Made by a program: the position numbers and the translations under genes | Shown here: positions 1 to 5,908 of the stretch, in pieces | Numbering within the stretch: the stretch's first letter is position 1 | Layout: each line of letters opens with the position of its first letter | Assembly (NCBI GenBank): GCA_946481205.1 | Contig: CAMLNB010000160.1 | Location: 1 to 7,941 of the forward strand | Length of the DNA: 7,941 nucleotides | From: an uncultured Kangiella sp. | Lineage (GTDB): Bacteria; Pseudomonadota; Gammaproteobacteria; Enterobacterales; DSM-103792 | Direction: 5' to 3' | The notes under the pieces: generated by a model | The model's input: the letters and a program-made list of their open reading frames with translations, nothing else | Database searches by the model: none | Told to the model about the DNA's origin: nothing

Positions 1-115
1 TGCGAGCGGCAGCGGTGCTGGTGGCCATGGATGTTACTTCGTGAATCAGACGCCACTCTCCATCAAAACCGTAGTACCGCTCGATTGCTGATCGTGGTGT
101 CTGCAGGCTTTCCAC
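1..115 (-). CDS. Possible start of an unidentified gene running off the left edge
   Basis: On the minus strand a frame is open from position 214 to the window edge. It has no ATG, but a GTG at 115-113 lies 7 bases after a good ribosome binding sequence (GAGGT). Read from there, about 38 residues are visible, including the protein-like stretch ERYYGFDGEWRLIHEV. I do not recognise a family with confidence; the aromatic/glycine pattern faintly recalls YD/RHS repeats or the end strand of an NTF2-like fold. The competing reading is a plus-strand gene ending with TGA at 40-42, preceded by 13 open codons. The window is too short here to decide. Confidence 0.3.
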   Translation of the reverse strand, partial: MESLQTPRSAIERYYGFDGEWRLIHEVTSMATSTAAAR

Positions 116-172
116 GTCAGCGACCTCAGGTAATGCTTTAGTACTAACGACAATTTTGCTGCGCTGCTCATT

Positions 173-181
173 TGCTATACG
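173..181 (+). promoter_or_regulatory. Possible extended -10 promoter for the lipase gene
   Basis: TGC followed by TATACG has the form of an extended -10 element (TGn plus a hexamer with 4 of 6 consensus bases). No convincing -35 hexamer sits 16-18 bases upstream, which extended -10 promoters can tolerate. It lies about 60 bases before the chosen lipase start. This is pattern inference only. Confidence 0.25.
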
Positions 182-214
182 GGGCCGGTCGTTCCCGCCG
201 GGGAAACCGGTTCC
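181..214 (+). other. Stem-loop in the lipase 5' region
   Basis: CCGGT (185-189) and TTCCC (192-196) pair with ACCGG (206-210) and GGGAA (201-205). This leaves a GCCG loop and a two-base CG bulge. GGGG at 181-184 can extend the stem against TTCC at 211-214 through two G-C and two G-U pairs. No T-run follows on either strand, so it does not look like an intrinsic terminator. It lies between the possible promoter and the ribosome binding site, where it could act as leader structure or a protein site. Confidence 0.4.
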
Positions 215-240
215 TTATAGCCATGAGAAGGGGGGCAGCA

Positions 241-933
241 ATGAAGCGATACGGGGGAGTCTTTGCCATTGTGTTGATGGCAGCTTGCGCAGCGGCGAAC
301 GCCGCTTGTGTGGACAATGTGGTGATGGTGCATGGCAATGCCGGCTATCCATCGGATTGGAATGAAACGGTCAACGAGCTGCGCTTTCGTGGTTATGCCG
401 ATAGTCAGTTGTACCGGCCCAATTGGGGTTCGAAGACCTGCGCAGCGTGCAACGATCATGGCAGTGGCAACGTGAATCCGGTCAAAACGGCGTTGCAGCA
501 AGCGAAGGCGGCATCGTGTACCGGCAAGATTGATGTCATCGGCCACTCGATGGGCGTTACGCTGGCAATGAAAGCGATTAACGAGTTGGCATACAGCGGT
601 AGCGTTGATGCGTTTGTCGGTATTGCCGGCGCGCAGCACGGGCTGAATTCCTGTGGTGTGTACCCGTATAACGTGTTGACCTCGACATGTGGCGCCAATG
701 GCTTGTCGATCAACAGTCCCTTGATCAATTCCGTGCGCAACAAGCGTTATGCCAGCCGGATGTATTCGATCAAGAGCTTCTTTGATGAAGTGGTGTGCTA
801 TGGCAGCTGTTATGTCTATGGCTCGCACACCAGCAACATCGATCTGCAGAATGCCAGTTACACCTTCAACACGCTTGGCCATTTCGGCTTGCAGCGCTAC
901 ACCACGACAACGCAGGCGAATCTGCTGAATTAG
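241..933 (+). CDS. Secreted triacylglycerol lipase/esterase, Lipase class 2 type
   Basis: Predicted exported alpha/beta hydrolase that cleaves ester bonds of lipids outside the cytoplasm. The 230-residue product starts with a signal peptide (residues 1-21, likely cleaved after ANA), then reaches the first strand and oxyanion-hole segment VVMVHGNAG (27-35). The nucleophile elbow GHSMG places the catalytic serine at 103. The likely acid is Asp182 in FFDEVV and the likely base His214 in LGHFGL, the order expected for compact Lipase_2 enzymes. The mature part has eight cysteines (23, 67, 70, 93, 138, 150, 186, 190), suggesting disulfides made in the periplasm. I chose ATG 241 because AAGGGGG lies about 6 bases upstream and the signal peptide starts cleanly there; TTG 172 and ATG 223 are in frame but lack such a site. 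The gene looks monocistronic, with a terminator following. No lipase foldase gene is adjacent, which fits a small lidless lipase. The true substrate is unknown. Confidence 0.85.
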   Translation: MKRYGGVFAIVLMAACAAANAACVDNVVMVHGNAGYPSDWNETVNELRFRGYADSQLYRPNWGSKTCAACNDHGSGNVNPVKTALQQAKAASCTGKIDVIGHSMGVTLAMKAINELAYSGSVDAFVGIAGAQHGLNSCGVYPYNVLTSTCGANGLSINSPLINSVRNKRYASRMYSIKSFFDEVVCYGSCYVYGSHTSNIDLQNASYTFNTLGHFGLQRYTTTTQANLLN

Positions 934-953
934 CGGTAATCACACTCTTCATC

Positions 954-1002
954 AAAGAACGGCGGCTGGCGAGGGGTTTACGTTGCCGGCCGTCGTTCTT
1001 TT
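954..1002 (+). terminator. Strong intrinsic terminator after the lipase gene
   Basis: A 17-base left arm (954-970) pairs over its full length with 985-1001, with only two G-U wobbles, around a 14-base loop. The right arm ends in TTCTTTT. It begins 21 bases after the lipase stop. Because the left arm begins with AAAGAA, the structure could also stop transcription arriving on the minus strand. Confidence 0.85.
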
Positions 1003-1284
1003 CGCTCACCACAAACGCTGGCATGCAGTGGCTGGATTCACCATCTTCTGGTGTAGATGCCCATCGGCTGCGTGCTGTCCTGACCTCCAGCAGCGGGGCC
1101 CCATCGAGATTCCGCGCACCACACCATTGATCAAACTCTCGTTTCATCAATAACTTAAGACGGTTTTCGGCCTACAGTAGCAAGCTCACATGGATGGCCG
1201 CTGAGGTAGCACTGCAGCTGGCACAGTCTCTGCTCCAGGTTGGATTGGCGGCTCGGTCAGGGCCTGACAAAAAAGGGGAACCCA
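1003..1284. other. Intergenic stretch without a supported gene
   Basis: Several open frames cross this stretch, but their translations are low in recognisable protein features and lack ribosome binding sites. It probably holds the promoter and leader of the GIN-domain gene. An interrupted palindrome (GTCAGG-G-CCTGAC, 1256-1268) ends just before the ribosome binding site and could form a short hairpin or bind a regulator. The leader would be about 120 bases if the weak promoter near 1127-1154 is real. Confidence 0.5.
1127..1154 (+). promoter_or_regulatory. Weak sigma70-like promoter candidate for the GIN/NTF2 operon
   Basis: TTGATC (1127-1132) and AATAAC (1149-1154) each match four of six consensus bases and are separated by 16 bases. 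It is the best pair I found in the gap upstream of the GIN-domain gene. Support is pattern only. Confidence 0.25.
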
Positions 1285-1926
1285 ATGTTGATGCAAACCA
1301 TTCGTGGCAGCGCACTGGCGCTGATGGCAGTGAGCGCCTTGTCTTCAACGGCATCCGAATCACCCATGGCGGCCAAACTGGCTGACTTCAGCAAGGTCAC
1401 CATCTCGGTTGCCGGTCGCACCCATATCCATCACAGCAATGACTACCGGGTCACGCTGAACGCGGACGAGGCGGTGAAAGCCAAAATCAAAATAGAAGTG
1501 GATGGCGATACCTTGCGTATCCACTGCACGGCATCCTGCAATTCGTTGAACCATGACAGCATTGATATCTATATGCCGACGATTGCAAAACTCACCTTGC
1601 TTAACGGCGGCAAGATCACGGTCGGCGAAGGTTTCTCACCGGTGGACAGCATTGAGCTGGTCATACGCAATGGCGGCAGCATTCAGGCAAGTGCATTGGT
1701 CGCACAGCAGGCTGATGCGGAGATCTACAACGGTGGTCAGATTGCGCTGTCCGCTTGCAACACGCTGGATGCCAAGATCCGCAATGGCGGCAGCATGCGT
1801 TACCGTGGCAACCCGAAGGTGGATGGCGACGTGGTCAACGGCGGTAGCATCAACATGGTCAATAAGGACGAGCTGCTGGCCGGCTGTGCGTCGAGTGCTA
1901 CCGCTGCCCAAGCTCCGCGTTCCTGA
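1285..1926 (+). CDS. Exported GIN-domain (DUF2807) beta-repeat protein
   Basis: A 213-residue protein with an N-terminal signal sequence (about residues 1-23, likely cleaved near STA-SES), then a DUF2807/GIN-type domain. The early part has the usual features: VTISVAGRTHIHH (38-50), then VTLNADE and a DGDTLRI strand pair (73-79). The rest is built of short beta strands punctuated by NGG at residues 107-109, 129-131, 149-151, 167-169 and 185-187, spaced 22, 20, 18 and 18. That fits turns of a right-handed beta solenoid. The family is known from structures and from the label 'putative auto-transporter adhesin head', but its function is unsettled. I chose ATG 1285 because AAGGGGA lies about 6 bases upstream; TTG 1240 is in frame but would bury the signal peptide. 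Cys81 and Cys85, and Cys158 and Cys201, may form disulfides. The next gene follows after 47 bases and is probably co-transcribed. Confidence 0.75.
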   Translation: MLMQTIRGSALALMAVSALSSTASESPMAAKLADFSKVTISVAGRTHIHHSNDYRVTLNADEAVKAKIKIEVDGDTLRIHCTASCNSLNHDSIDIYMPTIAKLTLLNGGKITVGEGFSPVDSIELVIRNGGSIQASALVAQQADAEIYNGGQIALSACNTLDAKIRNGGSMRYRGNPKVDGDVVNGGSINMVNKDELLAGCASSATAAQAPRS

Positions 1927-1973
1927 GCCGATGCGGCGAAGGATTCTGTAATAAGCCTAAAAGGAGCGCTCTG

Positions 1974-2534
1974 ATGTTGCGATCAGGCACTGTACTTGCG
2001 CTGTGTTGCGCCGCGCTGACGGCGTGCACGGCGGGCAAGCATGAGCAAACTCATCATCAACAAAGCCCCGGTCACGCGCCGATCAATCTGACGGCGGGAC
2101 CTGCGGTGTCGCAGGAAATGACGGAGCAGGTCGCCAGGCAGGATGCTTTGTTGTTTGCATCCACGTTCGATAATTGCAACGCCGAGAGAGTGGCCGAGCT
2201 GGTGGCCGATGATTTCGAGTTTTATCACGACAAATGGGGGCTGACAGCCAGCTCAAAGCAGCAGTTCGTCGAAGCCACCGCCGGCATGTGCAAGCGCATT
2301 CAGGAGGGTACGGATTTTCGGGCACGGCGCGAGCTGGTTGCCGGCAGCATGCGCGTGTATCCGTTGAACAACTACGGTGCGGTGCAGACCGGTGTTCACC
2401 GGTTTTATGCGTTGATACCAAACGTTCCGGACCGTTTGACGGAAACGGCGCAGTTCACGCACATCTGGAAGCATGAGAATGGCGTATGGAAGCTGGCGCG
2501 GGTGATCAGCTTTGATCATCAGTTGGCGCCATAG
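1974..2534 (+). CDS. NTF2-like (DUF4440 type) lipoprotein
   Basis: A 186-residue predicted lipoprotein. The signal peptide ends in the lipobox LTAC, with the lipidated cysteine at 18 and Thr at +2, so outer-membrane sorting is likely. A flexible His/Gln-rich linker (about 21-48) leads into an NTF2-like cone fold (about 49-184). The N-terminal helix carries QDALLFASTFDNCNAERVAE, followed by a DDFEFYHD strand (79-86). The domain ends with FTHIWKHENGVWKLARVISFDH, the usual final strand pair of DUF4440 proteins. Cys68 and Cys106 could pair. Such domains act as small-ligand binders or as enzymes in varied settings, and nothing here fixes the role. AAGGAG lies 7 bases before the ATG. The short gap after the GIN gene suggests both proteins are made together for the envelope. 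Confidence 0.75.
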   Translation: MLRSGTVLALCCAALTACTAGKHEQTHHQQSPGHAPINLTAGPAVSQEMTEQVARQDALLFASTFDNCNAERVAELVADDFEFYHDKWGLTASSKQQFVEATAGMCKRIQEGTDFRARRELVAGSMRVYPLNNYGAVQTGVHRFYALIPNVPDRLTETAQFTHIWKHENGVWKLARVISFDHQLAP

Positions 2535-2560
2535 CAGCAACGGATGAGCAGCGACCGCCG

Positions 2561-3040
2561 TCAGCCGTACGGCGAGCCATCCTTGTGTGAGAAGACCCAG
2601 GCGCCGTTGATGAATTCGGCTTTCAGATCGTCATCGGGATAGCTGACCACATCACCGGCGCTGCGATCGCCCACTTCCAGATACAGCACGTCCTCGCTGG
2701 TTTCGTTGAGCAGCCGGTGGCCATTGCCGGTGCCGGCTTTGAAACCGGCGCACATACCCGGCTCGAGCTGGGTGCGGCCTTCATCGGTGTGCAGGATCGG
2801 TCGACCGCTGAGGATGTAGATGAACTCATCCTGTTTGGAATGCGCGTGTCGCAGCGCCGAGCTGCCACCGGGCGCCAGCCGGGTCAGGTTGACGCCAAAA
2901 TTGCTGAGGCCAAAACGGTCACCGAGCACCCGCTTTTCGCGGCCGGTCATGCGTGACGCGAAAGGTTCCGGATAAATGGACGGTTTGGCGCGCACCGGTA
3001 CGCCCAGTGCAAGCAGCGCCAACGGATTCTGTTCGCTCAT
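2561..3040 (-). CDS. Single-domain cupin protein
   Basis: A 159-residue cytosolic protein with one cupin barrel. Motif 1 is complete: GGSSALRHAHSKQDEFIYIL then SG (58-79), giving metal ligands His65, His67 and Glu72. Motif 2 is GFKAGTGNGHRLLN (99-112) with the fourth ligand His108 and the conserved Asn112. The proline usual before AG in this motif is replaced by Lys101. The pattern resembles the COG3837-like cupins, whose substrates are mostly unknown; a metal-dependent small-molecule enzyme or sensor is likely. The ATG at 3040 has AGAGG about 8 bases upstream. Its stop is 26 bases from the end of the convergent NTF2-like lipoprotein gene, and its start is divergent from the 3153 lipoprotein gene. 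Confidence 0.8.
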   Translation of the reverse strand: MSEQNPLALLALGVPVRAKPSIYPEPFASRMTGREKRVLGDRFGLSNFGVNLTRLAPGGSSALRHAHSKQDEFIYILSGRPILHTDEGRTQLEPGMCAGFKAGTGNGHRLLNETSEDVLYLEVGDRSAGDVVSYPDDDLKAEFINGAWVFSHKDGSPYG

Positions 3041-3094
3041 GTGGATGCCTCTGCAAGATCAATGTCCTCGCATGGTAACCAAGTCATCAGTGCT

Positions 3095-3123
3095 TTGCAG
3101 CACCATGGCCTGCTGTGTACTAT
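3095..3123 (+). promoter_or_regulatory. Promoter candidate for the 3153 lipoprotein gene
   Basis: TTGCAG (3095-3100) and TACTAT (3118-3123) are 17 bases apart, with three and four matches to the sigma70 consensus. They lie in the 112-base gap between the divergent cupin and lipoprotein genes, about 30 bases before the lipoprotein start. Cupin transcription must also begin in this gap, but I see no clear promoter for it. Confidence 0.3.
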
Positions 3124-3152
3124 CGCGGCATTGCCCGGGAGATACGTCGTTT

Positions 3153-3656
3153 ATGAAACGGATTGGCATGGTGTTGGTGTTGGGCATGCTGTCGGCCTGT
3201 GCATCGTCAGACCGCAAGCAGGTTGCCGATGTTGCTGTGATGCCGCTGCAGGATCTGAATGTCGTCAAGCTTGAGGTGCCAGAAGTGCTGCGACGAGCGG
3301 AGAAGGGCACTTTTGCCGCGCCCATTGACGCCAATTGTGCCGCCTTGCTCGCAGACATTGCAGCGTTGGATACGGTGCTCGGCCTTAACGGTGATGCCGA
3401 TGACGAGGATGACGACAGCAATCTGCTGAAGCGCGGCAAAGACGAAGTTGAGAAAGCCGCCGTCAAAGCACTGAAAACAACGGCCGAGGACGTTGTGCCG
3501 TTCCGGAAATGGGTACGCAAGCTGACCGGTGCGGAACGCCGGTCAAAGGATTTGGCGGATGCAGTCGCGGCGGGGTATGCCCGTCGCTCGTTCCTGAAAG
3601 GTTATGCCATGGCCAAGGACTGCAACGAAGCAGAAACCGCGGCTCAGGCGGATTAA
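3153..3656 (+). CDS. Conserved hypothetical lipoprotein with VPFRKWVRKLTGAER motif
   Basis: A 167-residue predicted lipoprotein: a short signal peptide ends in the lipobox LSAC with Cys16. PLQDLN (31-36) is followed by a helix-rich region with Cys62, a leucine/alanine-rich segment ending in VLGLNG (75-80), and an acidic run DADDEDDD (81-88). A charged helix leads to VPFRKWVRKLTGAER (115-129), then AGYARRSFLKGYAMAKDC (140-157). Similar PFR-WVR-LSGAE and RR-FLKG motifs occur, from memory, in uncharacterised gammaproteobacterial proteins; no function is known to me. Cys62 and Cys157 may pair. The start is placed at ATG 3153 by the signal peptide; the nearest purine-rich site, GGGAG, is 11 bases away, which is long. 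Upstream in-frame starts would add about 59 unlikely residues that overlap the cupin gene. Confidence 0.75.
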   Translation: MKRIGMVLVLGMLSACASSDRKQVADVAVMPLQDLNVVKLEVPEVLRRAEKGTFAAPIDANCAALLADIAALDTVLGLNGDADDEDDDSNLLKRGKDEVEKAAVKALKTTAEDVVPFRKWVRKLTGAERRSKDLADAVAAGYARRSFLKGYAMAKDCNEAETAAQAD

Positions 3657-3672
3657 CTTCAACGGATTAACT
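3649..3672 (+). repeat. Short direct repeat at the end of the lipoprotein gene
   Basis: CGGATTAACT occurs at 3649-3658 and again at 3663-3672, a period of 14 bases. The first copy contains the TAA stop of the lipoprotein gene; the second lies just after it. It looks like a small tandem duplication by slippage. No function is evident. Confidence 0.5.
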
Positions 3673-3750
3673 GCAGCAGAATAATCCCGGCGGATTCGGC
3701 GCGCTGCGTCCCAAACGTGGTTGCGAAACTGAACAAGCAAAGGAGCCGCA

Positions 3751-4119
3751 ATGCACATTGGAAACGTGACACCGATACTGCGCATATTTGATGAGCTCAA
3801 AGCCAAGGAATTCTACATCGAGTTTCTTGGCTTTGCCGTTGAATGGGAACATCGCTTTGCCGAGCATATGCCGCTCTACCTGTGCGTGGCCCGTGATGAC
3901 TGCCGCTTGCACCTGAGTGAGCACCATGGTGATTGTTCACCGGGTACCGGGCTTCGCATCGAAGTGCAAGACTTGTCTGCCTACCAGCGTGAGCTGTTGG
4001 CCAAGCACTACAAGTATGCCAAACCGCATATCGAGAAAATGCCCTGGGGCAGTCATGACATGACGATTGCCGATCCGTTTGGCAATCGGTTGACGTTCAC
4101 CCAATCTGACGAGACCTAG
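3751..4119 (+). CDS. Glyoxalase/bleomycin-resistance-fold (VOC) protein, BRP-like
   Basis: A 122-residue cytosolic protein of the vicinal oxygen chelate fold, two beta-alpha-beta-beta-beta units long. Signature parts are VTPILRIFDELKAKEFYIEF (6-25), the LGF turn, LHLSEHHGD (53-61), the second-module start GLRIEV (67-72), and DPFGNRLTF (108-116). HLSEHHGD together with DPFGN is characteristic of the bleomycin-resistance-protein-like branch. Those proteins bind drugs or other ligands as dimers without a catalytic metal, so resistance activity is possible but unproven; many chromosomal members have unknown ligands. AAAGGAG lies 5 bases before the ATG. The 94-base gap from the preceding lipoprotein gene shows no terminator, so read-through is possible. 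It ends 8 bases before the convergent GDPD gene. Confidence 0.8.
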   Translation: MHIGNVTPILRIFDELKAKEFYIEFLGFAVEWEHRFAEHMPLYLCVARDDCRLHLSEHHGDCSPGTGLRIEVQDLSAYQRELLAKHYKYAKPHIEKMPWGSHDMTIADPFGNRLTFTQSDET

Positions 4120-4127
4120 CTCTTGTT

Positions 4128-5021
4128 TTAGGGGATGGCGGCATCGGCTTGACGTTGCAGCCACAATTCGCGAACGCGATCAGGTCGATCCGTTTCGATG
4201 CCGTCCACTCCCAGCTCCAGCATCTCGATGATGTCTTCATCATCATTCACCGACCAGGCAATGACGCGCTTGCCAGCTGCCTGAGCGCGGCTCACGCGAT
4301 CCTGATTCAGAAACGCGCGATGCCATTGCAACCACTGCACCGGTTCGTGCAGCGGATCATGGAAGCTTGGGGCGGTGGCGACGGTGAAGTTCAGCGCAGG
4401 ATAGTGCGCCAGCATGACGTAGAGCTGCGGATACTCTGGTGCGTTTGTTCGCAGGCGCGTCAATTGATCCCGATCAAATGATTTCAGTATCACTCGTTCG
4501 GGCTTGTTCTCCGCCAGCATTGAAAGCAGTTGTTGTTCTGCCAGTTCGGCGCGCTTCCCGGTTTCCTTGAGTTCCAGTATCAGCCAGGCCTCGTTCCGAG
4601 GCAGCGCCAATACCTCGGCCAGCGTCGGCACAGTCACGTCGGAGAATTGCTCATCGAAATGGCTGCCGGCATCCAAGGCGCGCAGCTCGGCCAAACTGTA
4701 CCGTTCAAGCTTGCCGCGGCCATTGGTCGTGCGATTGACGGTTCGATCATGCATCAACACCAGATGGCCGTCTTTGGTCAGGCGCAGATCCACCTCCAGC
4801 GCATTGGCTTGCATCTCAATGGCTTTTTGCAGCGCCGGTAGCGTGTTCTCTGGCGCGACAAACGGAGCGCCACGATGGGCGATGATAAACAGCGCCGCTG
4901 CACTGTGGCTGCTGAACAACAGTGGCAGGACAATCAACCATTGCCAGCATCTGCGGTTGATGGCGCGGTCATTCGTGGTCAGATCATTCACAGCCAGATC
5001 ATTCGTATCCCGATCATTCAC
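4128..5021 (-). CDS. Exported glycerophosphodiester phosphodiesterase
   Basis: Hydrolyses glycerophosphodiesters (deacylated phospholipids) to sn-glycerol 3-phosphate and an alcohol, probably in the periplasm. The 297-residue product has an unusual repeat-built N-terminus (2-21), then RR (23-24) and a hydrophobic signal segment (about 26-43). The GDPD TIM barrel follows: AHRG (48-51) with His49/Arg50, PENT (57-60) with metal ligand Glu58, LEVDLRLTKDG (75-85) with Glu76 and Asp78, and the catalytic His91 in LMHD. Further barrel motifs are LELK (149-152), KSFD (180-183), AWSVN (255-259) and DGIETDRP (273-280), so all core residues are present. The GTG start overlaps the TGA of the AraC gene (GTGA), and GAGGT lies 6 bases upstream of it inside that gene. 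Translational coupling is likely. A second GTG ten codons downstream, inside the repeat, is an alternative start. Confidence 0.9.
   Translation of the reverse strand: MNDRDTNDLAVNDLTTNDRAINRRCWQWLIVLPLLFSSHSAAALFIIAHRGAPFVAPENTLPALQKAIEMQANALEVDLRLTKDGHLVLMHDRTVNRTTNGRGKLERYSLAELRALDAGSHFDEQFSDVTVPTLAEVLALPRNEAWLILELKETGKRAELAEQQLLSMLAENKPERVILKSFDRDQLTRLRTNAPEYPQLYVMLAHYPALNFTVATAPSFHDPLHEPVQWLQWHRAFLNQDRVSRAQAAGKRVIAWSVNDDEDIIEMLELGVDGIETDRPDRVRELWLQRQADAAIP
4959..5018 (-). repeat. Four tandem 15-bp units in the 5' end of the GDPD gene
   Basis: Read on the minus strand, four consecutive 15-base units begin AATGAT or AATGAC: 5018-5004, 5003-4989, 4988-4974 and 4973-4959. They encode NDRDT, NDLAV, NDLTT and NDRAI, and a decayed fifth begins with NRR. 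The unit length keeps the frame, so gain or loss of a unit would not break the gene. The array begins right at the GTGA overlap with the AraC gene, and GTGAATGATC is found both at 5021-5012 and at 4991-4982. Confidence 0.85.
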
Positions 5022-5887
5022 GACAATACCTCGCGGCTCACGCGGGAATGGCCACGAACAAAGGCTGCGGCCAGTGCGATCGCTTCATCACTATCCCGCT
5101 GTTGTTGCAGCGCTTGTCGCAACCGTGCCGGCGTCAGGCCGGTGAAGTGTTGCAGCTCGCGTGTTGCATGCGCCTGATCGGCGAAGCCGCGTTCCAGCGC
5201 CAGTTCTGATAGCGACGTGACGCCGGAATCAAGTTGCTGCAGCGTTGCTTGGAGCCGTTGGACGCGGGCAAATTCCTTGGCGGTCAAACCGACAGTCTGT
5301 AGAAAATGCATTTGGAAGGCCCGCAGACTCATGGATGCGTGTTGTGCCAGCGGCTCAATACGGCACTGGCCATGTTGTTGTTGCAATTGCAGCACCGCAG
5401 CCTCGATGCGGGTATCAGGACGGTAACCGTGCAGCGCGGTTTCCAGCAGTGCCCACAGCGCCGCCATGTTGTCGGCCATACTGCAGACCGCGATGAATCG
5501 CTTGGAAAACGCGGCATCAAGCCCGGCGAGATCGACAATGCTATCGCGCAGTTGTGGCAAAGCCGCGCCTGCCAGTGCTGTTGATGCTGCAGCCTGCAAG
5601 CGCACGCCGATGCAATCCAGCGGGCCTGTTGCGGCCAGTCGAACCGCGCTGCGATGCTGGGCGGCGAATACGCTGACGGTTTGCATTTGCCAGCCCTGTC
5701 GCGGGTGCGCGGCCTGCATCGGCTGGCCGCGATGGACAATCAGTTCACAGTGACCGTCCGGATACACGGTTTGCGCGCCCCGCGGTGGCGCGGGGTCGCG
5801 CAGCTGCCAGACGCAGCGGATATGGCGCTGCAGGGCTGCGGGAACCGGGTATTCGCGGTAATCCATCAACGTCGTCCATTGCGGCAT
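5018..5887 (-). CDS. AraC/XylS-family transcriptional regulator
   Basis: A 289-residue predicted DNA-binding regulator. The N-terminal half contains VYPDGHCELIVHRG (41-54), typical of the DUF6597-type sensor domain in one AraC branch, which likely binds an unknown ligand. The C-terminal third is the double helix-turn-helix: the first helix pair around 176-206 (PLAQHASMSLRAFQMHFLQT then VGLTAKEF), the second around 224-252 (LSELALERGFADQAHATREL then FTGLTP). A charged tail of about 30 residues follows. I chose ATG 5887; a TTG at 5905 would add six residues, and ATG 5866 is also possible. No strong ribosome binding site separates these. The stop overlaps the GDPD start, so the regulator and enzyme are probably one operon. 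The divergent DUF6265-like gene could be another target; its shared upstream gap holds an inverted repeat. Confidence 0.85.
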   Translation of the reverse strand: MPQWTTLMDYREYPVPAALQRHIRCVWQLRDPAPPRGAQTVYPDGHCELIVHRGQPMQAAHPRQGWQMQTVSVFAAQHRSAVRLAATGPLDCIGVRLQAAASTALAGAALPQLRDSIVDLAGLDAAFSKRFIAVCSMADNMAALWALLETALHGYRPDTRIEAAVLQLQQQHGQCRIEPLAQHASMSLRAFQMHFLQTVGLTAKEFARVQRLQATLQQLDSGVTSLSELALERGFADQAHATRELQHFTGLTPARLRQALQQQRDSDEAIALAAAFVRGHSRVSREVLS

Positions 5888-5908
5888 GCTTGCGCTTTTC
5901 TTCAAGTC

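Noticed and set aside
256..288. MAAC in the lipase signal peptide, considered as a lipobox
   Set aside because: Met at -3 is atypical and a good signal peptidase I site (ANA-A) follows a few residues later, so a secreted soluble enzyme is more likely.
175..882. Long minus-strand open frame (235 codons) opposite the lipase
   Set aside because: It mirrors the lipase codons. The plus-strand product has a signal peptide, a catalytic triad and a ribosome binding site, while the minus-strand product has no recognisable features.
866..1150. Open frame on the minus strand across the lipase terminator region (94 codons)
   Set aside because: It runs through the strong terminator hairpin, has no recognisable motif or convincing ribosome binding site, and its composition looks like chance reading of GC-rich DNA.
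2565..2574. GCCGTACGGC palindrome near the convergent gene ends, considered as a terminator
   Set aside because: It is inside the cupin coding sequence, too short, and not followed by a T-run on either strand.
4959..5018. Repeated ATCATTC units seen on the plus strand, considered as a CRISPR array or a set of operators
   Set aside because: The period is only 15 bases, there are no spacers, and the units lie in frame inside a coding region. This is a minisatellite.
4504..5145. Long plus-strand open frame (213 codons) opposite GDPD and AraC
   Set aside because: A low-complexity Ser/Arg-rich shadow of two well-supported minus-strand genes. It even crosses their junction.
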